In this document: piece by piece, positions 34,876 to 46,800 of the stretch
Numbering within the stretch: the first letter of the stretch is position 1
Layout of the letters: the number at the start of each line of letters is the position of its first letter
From: Anarhynchus alexandrinus
Taxonomy: Eukaryota > Chordata > Aves > Charadriiformes > Charadriidae
Length of the DNA: 64,000 bases
NCBI GenBank assembly: GCA_008711295.1
Contig: VUYV01000190.1
Span: forward strand, 457,267 to 521,266
Reading direction: 5' to 3'
The notes under the pieces: generated by a model
What the model saw: the letters and a program-made list of their open reading frames with translations, nothing else
The model's database searches: none
What the model was told of the DNA's origin: nothing
Made by a program: the position numbers and the translations under genes

Positions 34876-37800
34876 CTGTCTCAAAGAAACAAACAAGAAA
34901 AATAGAACAAAATGGTAGACCTAGTTATTCAAATGCTACAATTCTGTCTTAAACTAAATTAATTTTGATAAAAGAAGAAAGGCGCTTGCTATATAATTAC
35001 AACTTCTGCACTCGCTCGTTTCAGCTGCCTCTGTTGATGCTGCCAAACCAAAGTTGCATAAAGATAAATGTTCCTTTGTTGAGTCCCTGTTCCCTACACA
35101 CGTATCCCTTGTTGGCTGTGGGAAAGCAGTGTGTGAAAAGGGTTGATGCCATCAGGGAAAGGAGCCATCTCCTGAAGTCAGTCCCAGGCTGAGGTCACTC
35201 AGGGGATAAATACTTTTCCCCAAAGGCCTGTGGCTCCTGAGAACCAACTGTTTGCTTTGCCTGTCAACAGGATTTTCTCTGCTCAATATATCAAGCCCCA
35301 GCGACCAGCTGGCTGGTTTGATCTGCCCGTAGTAATCAGCTGGCATCTTTCAGGTTTGTAGCCATTTCTTCTCCTCTAGTTAGCACCCCAGCATAAGCCA
35401 ACTGAAACATCTATCAAGAAAATCATTGTTAGAGCTGCTACCCTCATCAGCCAAAGACTGGCGCTTGCCTTTGTTCCTGAAATAAAGGTGGAAGTTGAAA
35501 GCCTAAATACCACAGACCATATTTTGGTTGCTACATGTCAGCCAAGTTCCACTGGATTCACTTGTCTCTGCTGATTTATGCTGTCTGTGACTCAGGTTTT
35601 AAAAAACCTAATTAAAGGAAATTTGGAAACAGTATTTCTCATTTCTCTACCTAAAATCAAAGTTATTTATAAAATACATAGCAGCAACTACAATCAAATT
35701 CAGATGATTTTTCCTGAATTTAAAACAGACTATGGGGAAAAAAAAAGGTCAAGTACATGTGAGAAGTAACTATTAAAGAAGAAGCTCAGCTAGTGTAGGC
35801 ATTATATTTTGGGGTTGATTGACATACCCGCTTATGAAGTACATTTTGTACTGCTTTTTATAAATAGTTTTTCACATACCATTTTTTTAGCCTCTACTGT
35901 ACCTGCATAAGCCAGAAGTCAGTCCAGGGGGCTCTTGAGTATTTTCATGAGAATCGTCTTTGTCTGCTGATTCTGATGACTGAAAGGTCTTTCTTTTTGA
36001 GTTTGTTTTTTCCCCTGAATTGCCAAATGCACATGGATTTAAAAAAATAAATAATCAATCATACATAGTAGAGCTTGTTTGGTTTTGATTAACTTAAACC
36101 AAAAAAATACACTCTAACACTTCATACATACACCATGTTATTATTCCATGGAAATCATTCCACTTTACATTAGTCTCGCATATTGTTTTTTTTACCATTG
36201 GTTACTTCTCACAGAGCAGACCTTGAACTTTCACGCTCGCTGAACACTGAAGTAAGTTTCCATGAGGTGCAAATAGTTGAATGCCCTATCATATATTTTC
36301 TTAGCAACTAATTGAAAATGGCTTTTTACTACCAGCAAACAAGAAAATCCAATTCATAATTTTGTGTGATTTGGATCAGAACAATCTGATGTTAAAAAGT
36401 CACTGGCGTTAGGGCCCTGAGCTAAGCCTCCACACATGTCCCTGGGGTCATGGTGCCTAGCAGGGCAAACAGCTCTGCAAGCCTGAGAAACAACCAACTG
36501 CAGAGAGAGACTTCAAAATTGTCCAGGTGAGCGAGCTGCTTTTCCCTTTTGGGCACCCATCTCCCCTTTTAGCATCTTTCAAATGTAATGTCAAATGTTT
36601 CATTCTGATAATGACAGAATGGTTGTGTGGCTCAAAGGATGAGAATTTGCACGCTCCAATCCTGATCCCAAATGTGGATCAGGAAACACAACTGCTATTC
36701 TGACAATTTGTCCCTAAGTATCTCTTGAATAATGAACTAGTCTAATTTGTTAAAACTGCAGTAAATTCATATAAATATTTCAAGTTTCCTGATTCAGTAA
36801 GATTTTACTTTTGAGTGTGTGTGTGGGAAAGGGATTCTTCCATTCTACCAGGAGAATGAAAGTTAGGTGATTCAGCTCTGCTGTCCTCCCAAAAACTTAG
36901 TGAATGAGGTGAACTGAGTCATTCTTACAGAACACAATAAAGACATGAAAAATAATTTTGGTTTGTGCAAGGCAAAGCCTCACCTCAGTGGACACAACGC
37001 GATCTATTGGCTAAAGGACTTCTCTGGAGTGAGGAATGCTGACACTTACTTGTGGCTATGCTACTGGTGAGCTGGGTGACCTTGGAAGGTAGCCTTACTT
37101 TTCTACATCCCCATTAGGGAAATGAACATGAATGAAAAATCTCACCTGAAACTCCATTATGTTATATTGCAAAATTCGCACTGATATGTGGAATGATGTG
37201 GGTTTTTTTAAACAAGTCAGGATTGTACAAACCTGCTGGCTTGCTCCTTTTGGAAGGTTTCTTCTTCACAGCCACTGGAACCCGGGCCAGCACAGCCAAC
37301 TCGTTCACAAAGTCCTGCTCTGCTTCCTGCACACAAGGATAAACCTGAAGTCAGTTAACACGACACAGCTTGATTCTGGGTTATGTTATCCCACATGTGG
37401 CATGACAGAAAAGGCATATGACATTGCAGAAACACAGGAAACAATATGGCTAGCATCAGGGAAGTGTTTCCTACAAGACAGTGGTGAATCTTAGCACTGA
37501 TTTCAACTAGGACAGCAAAGAGACCCTTACAACCTGTCTGATGTTTTGCCACGGACTGCTTCAGATCCGCGAGTCATTTAACCCTGATTTACCCGTAGCT
37601 GATTCTCCAAGTCAGTTTCTAGGCGATGCAATCCCAGCAGCTTCTGTTTCAGAGACTCCAGACGAATTTGTTGCTGCAGTTCAAACTGAGCCAAAACCTT
37701 CTTTTGCTGCAGCACCATCCTGGTCAAGAGAAATTTAAAAGTACCGATATTGTTCAGTTCAAGGGAGAAATACAATCCTGGCAAAGCGTATTTAGAAGAT

Positions 37801-40800
37801 TTTGTAGAGAGAAAGGCTTATTAACAATATTGGCTCATCCAGCTTCTGCTAGGACAAAAAAATTTGCAGTAGATTTTTAGATGGATTTACTTATTTTAAT
37901 AACCTGCCTTGGCTCCCCATGGGATACAAGCTCCTTCCAGAGGTAGGAATTGCAGCAGGAGTTTGGGTTGTCTGCCATGCCTGGACTTTGGGAGCTGGAG
38001 TTCAGCTCTAATGTTGAAGTCTGCTCTCAAAACCATTGTATGTTTCTAAAGTCAGCTTTACTGTCTGCTTGCCAAAGAGACAAGCTGTTAGAAGATCAGG
38101 TGTGAGGATAAGGGATTAAGAATTAGGCATTTTATTCAGGGCTCTTCAGTACCAGATTGAAACCGAGCCAGAAACATGGTAATTCAAAACTCAGCAACTG
38201 GGAGCACTGACAACAATATTCTTCACTTGTTTTATTTTGCTGGTTAAAGATTAATATTGATATAGTAGAACCTGAATGGCTGCAACTTTGCTGAATCTGT
38301 ATTTCTTCCATTCTCTTGCTTGATCTACCTTGAAGCAATGCTGTCAATCACCCATCACATTCCTCAGGGAAGGAGATAACATAAATTGTTTCTGACATCT
38401 GCACAAAATGAAGTTGCTATTGTAATGGTCAATGCTTACAGAAGGTTAGCTTTCAAAATTTGCTTTTTGAACTCACACTTAGAACCTTGCACAACAGGCA
38501 AAAGGAAATCAATGTTGAGTTTAATAGGAGTTAGGCAAATTAATGGAAATTTTGTCATTAATTTATACAGGACTGGGATTTGACGGTAAAAGAAATCATA
38601 ATGACAATAGGAAAATGGGTTTTATTACTAATGGTTATGAGATCAGCTTAGATATTGAATAGTTAAATTCTTCAATACCATATTTCTGCTTGCATGAAGG
38701 CCAATTTGATTGTATTTTGTTTTAAGACAGTAGAATACATTACGGGAGAAAAAACTGAGACAACAGCTAGAAGTGAATTTATATGTCAGAGTAAATGATA
38801 AACTTGATAATGAATAACTAACAGATCTTTTATGAAGCCCTTTATTACATGGATCCATTTCTATACTAATTCAAACAAGGATGAAAAACAGAAAGTGGGC
38901 AATGATTTCTTTCAATTCAGAAGTAACAGAATGTCTAAAAAAAGAATTAACCTCTTTACAATGTCAAAATTGCAGATGCTGTATTGTTCTGGATAACAAA
39001 TCCAGAGCAAAGAAATAAAATGATTACAAAAATGTGTCATGCGTGCGAAGTCATACAGCTTTTTATGGCAACTTACTCCTTTAGAATCGCAATGCTTTTT
39101 TTTCTGGACTCTACGTTTCACAAAGTCAGCAACGAATTAAATATATTTTGTATTTAATTAACATTTGAGGGATTCCACTCTAAATTTAGTGCAAGTAACC
39201 TTGATTGTCCAAGGTGTTCACTGAAATCTTCTTGCCATTTTGAGTATTACTTATGCTTCAAACATTTTCTCTTCATTATGGTATATGTTTACTCAACAGC
39301 AAACTAACGAACACTTTTGATGTTCAAAGCAGAAAAGATGGAATGTAATGAATTAGACAGCATTGGTTCCCATCCTACATTTATGTTAAATTTCTTTTAA
39401 AATTTGGCATATGCTTTGGCATTCTTTTTCATTCTCTTTTCAAATTATCTAAGTATAGTCCTTCCGTCTGCAATTAATGAGCATCAAAAAAGTTTATTTA
39501 GTAAGAAAGTAATTCTCTGAGATCAAAGACAAGACATAATTTGGCAACAGATACTTCTTTTCCATCAAAGACAAATATAAAATGCAAAACCAAGACGTTT
39601 ACTCAGCTAGACATTTATGTAGATCTGTAAACACTCACAACATTTCAATAAAGTCAGCAGCACTGCTGCCGCCTGTTTTTACCTCTGATGGACTGTGGAT
39701 GATACGTTCAGGAGGCCTTTGGTCTGTTTTTCTTTCACTGCCGATTCATTCTCTTGTTTCTTCTTAAGTCTGTTCCTTTCACCTCTTTCTGCTGAAATAA
39801 TGTTTTTGTAAAATCTTCTACTCAAAATTACAACCTCTGAGTTGTGGCAACTTTACAATTTGTTTTTCAACATTACAAATTAATCCCTGTTCTAGGTAGT
39901 CTTTCCAAAGTTACTGCTCCTTAGGGATATCAAGTACTTCTTACACACTCTTGCTCTGCCACTGTGATCTGTTGCACAGACATTTGTGCATCGTTTAGCT
40001 GAGATGGTCATGTCACTGAATTCCTGTTCTTACCTACTTCTCCCCCTAGGCTAACTGATTAAGACGGAATTCAAAGCAGAAATTTTATGAAAAGACCTTG
40101 ATACCCTAAGTAAGAACTGTAATACCTGATCGAAAAATGCAATATAAAGAAAACCTCCACTAGGAGGCCACTTAGTCCTGGGAATGCCTAACTTCACTAG
40201 ATGTCCCCTCATTTGATGGCGAAGTATCCTGGGTATTTTTGTGTATGCTTACACTCTGCGAGTAACTTGGTGTTTATCTGCTGACCAGGCTCCTGACTCT
40301 TCCCCCTAAAGTCCTGCTTGGCAGCAAGGCTTGGGGCATGTCAGACAGATAGGTTTCCTTGCACCACTGCTTTTAAATAAAACACAGAAGGAGGAAGATG
40401 AATGGGTACGCAACAGATTAGGGTAAACAACATTCATCTGGGGAGCACCCAACCTTTTCCAAATGCTCCAGGAGGCTGACAGGCACTTCTACCAACAGCA
40501 CCATCAGGGAGCAGTTATTGAATGTACTCTAGGCTGGGCTGGAATGGCTGGGCAGGGGGAGGTACTCTCCAACATTTCTTCCTGTGGCTGTGCCAGACAA
40601 GACCATAAATTCAGATTTACTAGGCCAAGGGATGCCCAAAGAAGCAAAATCCTCTAGCCTGACATTAAGCACAGTCACTGGGAGAGACAAGCCCACCATT
40701 ATGGTCCTTACTCCCATTTAGCTATCACTGAATGAAGTACTTAAGAGATTTCCTATGTGGTCATTCTAAACCCAGGGCTATCACAGAGTAGGTGGCTCTA

Positions 40801-43800
40801 CTGCCAACACTGTTTTTTAAACCTTGTGTTTTAGAGAGAGAAGTTATGAAACTATTTGGTGAGGAGGATCACACTCTCAGTGTGGTAATCATGCTTGGAG
40901 ATCACCTAACAGATCAGCCCCTCCTGAAAAGGAAGAAACATGTATGTTCTGCCTCCTGGCTGAGCTTGGATGGAAAGTAGTTGGCTGGCTGGCAGGGCTT
41001 AGGGCGTTCCGGCTGTGCCCCACAGCAGAGCTCCAAGCTGTTAAGAATCACAGAGAGAAATTTAAGTGCTTTTGGGGCCAACACAGCAGCTGAAATGAGA
41101 AAGGAGTGGGGTTCTGCATCACAAATTTGGACTTAGGTTAAAGAAGGACTTACAGGTACTAAAGCATCAAAGTCCCTTATTAGACAGTAGTGCTCACTCC
41201 TGATGTAAAAAGCACCAAGAAAGCTGAAGGAGTTATCTGTTGATACCAAAAATCTCAGCTGGTCTTCAGCATTCACGTGTAGGTTTGCAATATTTTTTCA
41301 CTGTAGCAGTTCGTTTGATCTGTGAATTTCAGCTGGGTTTCTCTCTGGCCACCCAAATCTAAAACACTCCTGCTTTTATTACCAACATAAATACTCTCCC
41401 TCATGCCTGTAGACAGCAGAAGGATTTTCTTTTCCTTCAGTTGGTAAGAAAATGTGCTCTGCTTACACATGTAATTTTCCTCCTTGTAGTTCATGGAACA
41501 CCAATACACTGAAACACTAATATAGCCACACAAATTCTAGAAGAAAAAATAATCTAAATGAGCAATTACCAGAAGGATGACTGTGGTTCTAGTGACTGGT
41601 ATTCTAGGTCTCACAACCGAACTGGAAGACCAGTTGAGACCAATATCAATACACCGATGAAGCAGAACATTCAAGTATGTAGTGACATCCATCTCAGCTC
41701 AGATCAGAGGAGCATTCTGGAACAGGATACAGTTTTAATTCCTGCTTAAAGGAACTCAAATCAAAGGGATTTTAGACTCTGTAGTTGGCTGAATCGGGGC
41801 CAATGAGGTCCCTAGAGGGACTTCATGAGAACTTAAGTAACCAAATTGGTTAGCTGCCAATGTTTAAAATACAGATTGTCAAAAATTCTTGCACAGATTT
41901 TGCCTAACCCTAGCACTTCAGCTTCCAATATTAAAGTCTTCAAGGTTCACAACAGAGCAGTGCAGACCAGACTGGTTCTGTCTTATAACCAGTGAGCATA
42001 TCTAGCTCCCACTGGGGCTCACAAGTCCCTCCTATCAACTCATCTCTGGATCTCAGCTTTGAGTGGATATGCCTGTTCCTCTTCAAAAACTCTCTTCTGT
42101 GGTTAAAGAATCATTTCTATTTAAAATTGCTAACTCTATTTTTAGAAAAAAAATCCATTCCATGTGTCTCAAATACTTACCCTATGATGATACTGCCGTT
42201 TTGCTAACTTGCTAACTTGATTTAATGCCAACAGCCTTCACCCAGGGGAAGGGTGAATGTTTAGAAAAGAAATCAGTAATCATGGTTTGCTTTTGTTCTC
42301 CTGTCCTGAAAGAACTGAGCAATTAAAAATAATTCCAGGAGAAACTGCCTGTATTTATGTGAGATCCAGCAGTTCATAAAACTCTTCAGCAGTTTCACAA
42401 CCTGTAAGAGGGTCACGGCTGACAGCTAAGAAACAATGTGGTAGCTCACACAGTGTTCCAGGATAGGCATACTTGGCTTTTTGGTGTCTCCTCTAATCCA
42501 TTTCCTCAACTTCAGAGACAACAACATTTCACTGAGCCAAAAAAAGGAATGGATATAAGAATCTACTCCCCAAAGCTGAGGGGAGTGACCTCAGAGGAAG
42601 CAGACTGTCTGCCAATGATGTTTATGTTCTCTGACATGGGAGCAGGGATTGCAAACCCAGATCTCCTTCCATCTAGGGAAAAGATTCAGCTTGTAAGCAC
42701 CTGTCATATACCTTCTCTCTCTCCTTATGAATATTTGATTCATTGAGTCCTTTTTTTTGCATATATTAATATGCAAAATTGAACAGTGTTTATGGTAGAT
42801 GTTGGCTGTACAACCTCATACTTGTACAACTCTTTGCTTTCTAAATTCTTCTGCCTTGTGTTGAGGTTTAGAGCATCAGAAAATCAGCTGCTGGTGGTTG
42901 TGACTATGGTGGTATCTCTGATCTTAGCTTGGTGAACCAGAGTTTATGGTTAAACTATAATCTCCAACACTGGGTCATTGTTCTGTGTGTGTCTGTACCA
43001 AATTTTGAGTAACAGGGTACTGCATCTATGACTGTAATTCAAGTAATTATTTAATAATAGCAGTTCTACCACTTCTCCTTCAAAGATGGAAACGGACTTA
43101 CACATCCATTTTGCTTTGTTGCTTACTTTAAATAACAGATTTGTGTTATCTTTAAAAGCAATATTTACAGTGATAAGAAAATTAATTTATCTGTTAAAAA
43201 ACAAGAATTATCTTATAGTTATAAATATCATATGTACCTTGTAAGGATTTAAGTTGTTGAAGCTTTTTCTCTTCATAGTCTTCTGTGATTTTTCCTAATT
43301 GCTGATAGTAGTTTTGCACCAGTCTATTGATGTTATTGCTGGTCCCATACACACTTTCTACAGCAGCTTCCACCAGTCTCTCCTGCATTACACAGTACAA
43401 GTCACAATTAATTTTCTAAGTCAAAAACTGAAGTATTTTGATCTGTCAAAAACTGAAGACCCAATCTAATTTTGTATGTGCACACAAAATAGTGAATTCT
43501 GTGCTTTAAACATGTGGAAGGCTGAGATGCTGAAAAACAGGTATTTCTATTCATCTATTCAGTCTATTAATCGGTGGAAGATTTCAACATGAAAAATTAC
43601 AGTAAAATCTTTCTAATGTGCCTCACCTCCATCTAAAAAGGGGCCATTCCCCTATGTATTCAATCTCTACAGCCCATTTTATCTGTCAACCGGACTGCCG
43701 GCAAAGTAAATCAATATGTGTGTAGCTCTACTACAACTTTCCATTATACAGAAAATCCAAATATTTACTTTGGAACAATTTTATTAGCCTATGAAGCAAA

Positions 43801-46800
43801 TTTTATTTTTATTTAATTATTTATCTATGAATTAATATTAAGCTGTTAATACACAAATACTATTAATTATCCATAAAACCTTCATCAGAAGATAACCATC
43901 TCCACTTCTTCCTCATTTTTATTATTCTCTGTCACCAAGAACTGTCAATTTTTTTGTTTGTTTCAGGGTTTGGCTTAATAAAACCTGTCTTGGCTGCTGT
44001 AGTGAATCACTTGAAAATACTGTACTTCTACATAAGCGTTAATTTGTAAATACTTTGCAAGGTATTTTCAGTTTTAACACAGGTCATAATGGTCTCCTGC
44101 TGATACTTCTAGGCATAGGGTAATGTATAAATGAAACTGCCTTCCATTTTAGCGAAGTAGCACTCATCCTATTTGGACATTTGAACATTTCCATATACCT
44201 TGAAGTCCTCTCCATCATCTGAACTCTTTTTTCCAGCTTCCCGTCGGGCATGCTGCATCAGTGTCCTCCCAATCACCTGCTCCATGTGCTGCTGAAGAAA
44301 CTGAAGAGCTTCTTGGATTTCTGTGACTAGCTGCTGGTGAAATTCTAAATGGGTTTGCTGTGTTTCTTCCTCAAGCTTCTCCTCCTCTTCCAGAATGTGG
44401 GACTCCTGGTAATCAGACAAAAAGATAGCACTGCCATTTAAATACGTTGACAAACTTGGTCAGCTTCACTTTAAAAGTGTTATTTAACACATCTGTCTTT
44501 GCAACAAAACTATTGCTTCTATCATAATACTTACAAAAATTCTAGTTGACGTAGTCCCTTAGGAGGCAGTCCTGAAAGGCAAAGGGGTCTGGGAAAGCTG
44601 GATATAATTCAAGAAGGAAACATTAAAGGTGCAGGAGCAGGCCATCCCTATGTGCCAAAAGACGAGCTGATGGGGAAGATCGGCCTGGCTGAACAGAGAG
44701 CTTTGCTCAGTGCTCTCTTCTTCTTTTATAAGAAACAAGAAATTAGAAACAAATGAAAAATTTTTCCATTTTCACATCTTTTACGCCAGTTTTAAAACCT
44801 ATGATATTCCAGAAGACCACTCTTTTTTAGGCTAAAGAGTTCTAGTCTCTTGAGGTCTTTGGACCATACTGACCACCATTCTCTATGCTTCTTTTTAAAT
44901 TCACTTGCCCTCCAAACTCTCTTTAGCACTAAATAGTATACATTCACCAGACAGACCTGTTCTGTCTTCCTTACATGTATTAGTCTTCCACAGATTGCCT
45001 TCTATTGAGTTGCTGATGTCCCTCTTATATTAATATTCTTACTTAAGGCTAAATAACATTAAATTATTCCGGGGGATTCGACAGTACACGTTTGATTCTG
45101 TCTTGGAAATAAGAAATGCAAGTACAAAAAGAACCTGCTCTGCCCCCATTCATCTGTGGAAAATAATGATGTCCCTATTAATGCTGGGTTGTTCTGACAT
45201 GTCTTTATTTATAGCTCAGACATATGTTTTTGATGTTTTTTTTTAGACAGTAGGAATGTCGTTAAATCATTTTTCTTTTTTTTTTGAGACCCAATGTCTA
45301 GTACCAAAGCTAGAATACTTTAGTGTTGTTTTACATTTTATATGAAAACAACAGGTAGACATGAGACTGTACACCAGTTTAAAATTGGCACAAACTCTAA
45401 TTAAATTTAGTTCAAACAACACAGTATGTCTACAAATATGGTTGAGTGTCTGTAAATTAACCTTTTCCTTAACTCCTTATACATTGGTTCTAGTTTTGGA
45501 GGTTGTTCATACTGTTTTTTTTCTCTCTGACTTTTCAGAATTCCACACCTAGGCCCTACTTCTTTGGCAGCAAGAATCTTATACGTGTAGTTTTAGGCAC
45601 TTTCTTGTGAGACGGATTTTACCTGGCCCTGGAAAGAAGCTGTAATGGAGAGAGGGCAAATGAACAGTAATACGTGGGGACATTTCATTTTTGTTAGGGA
45701 ACACAGTAATTGCATGAATTAACGTCCCTGTGGGAGCTAAGTAAGAGGGTGTAGTGGAAAGCACACAACAAGAGGAATGCATCCACATGCATTTGTATTT
45801 TATTATTTAATATTTTATTTCTTCTGAAGGTTAATGAGATTTTGAGATTTTCACACTTAACAGGAACTACTTCAATAGACATATCAAATGTGAAAATGGC
45901 AGCAGACAGAATTTTCTTCTTCCTCTTCCAAGTGGAGAATTAGGGTTTGTATTATGCAAATTAGAATTAGAGGGACGCACAATATGATCTCTCAGCTAAT
46001 TACAAAGAAACATCATGGAGCAGAGCTGCAAAGTGTTGCGTGGGTTCAACCCATATGTGCAGCAGCAGCAGTGTGTTGGGAAGGGGCTATCACTGACACC
46101 TGCTAGGAGGGTCCTCTGAGGTTGAAATCTGAAATTTGCTGTTGTTCTAGGTAAATATCCAATGCAGATAAGTAAAGAACCAACAACACTTAATGGATTA
46201 ACCCTAAAAAACACAGTCACAAACAGATTTGAAAGCAACCTGTGGGAATATCAAGTCTAAAAACCCCTTAAACTTTCTCCCATCTCCTTGACCTACAGGA
46301 GCCGGATTATTTGGAAGGATGCCAGGGGAGTGGATGCTGAGCATCTCACAGACAGAGGAGAAACAAAAAAGAAGGAAAAATGATGACAGTATGGTAGAAC
46401 TTGGTCTGATGGAGGGAGGACTTTATTCTGATGCTCAAGTAAGAATTTTTCAAGTGCCTATTATGATCCCTAGCAGAATTAGTAGGAATTTATCTTACCC
46501 TGAAGCAGTAACTTGTGTAGAAGTCCTTTATACATGTTGGCATGCCTTCTTTCATTAGTATTTTCACATAAAATAAATAGCTAAATAAACTTACTATGAT
46601 AACACATATAACAGATAGCTGGCCAGAAGATAAAGTATTAAGGACTTTAAAATGGCTGCCCAAACTAAAACAGGCACACTCAGGGACCTCCTCTAGTTGT
46701 ATTTTTGACAGAGAACCTTTCTACTTGGAACTTGAACATTTTTATTTTTTGAGATCTTCTATGGCCACTTCTCATAGAATCATAGAATCATAGAATTAGT

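Larger units (their letters stand above)
34876..43237 (-). other. EVC: EVC introns 16-20
   Basis: Introns 34876-35902, 36015-37232, 37327-37592, 37720-39682 and 39789-43237 between the recognised exons. I see no coding similarity or classified repeat in them. Short TA-rich tracts occur but nothing regular. Confidence 0.75.

Noticed and set aside
44821..45050. Sequence starting gctaaagagttctagtctct that recalls antisense 3' regions of ancient LINEs.
   Set aside because: Too diverged to classify by eye. A repeat-library search would decide.
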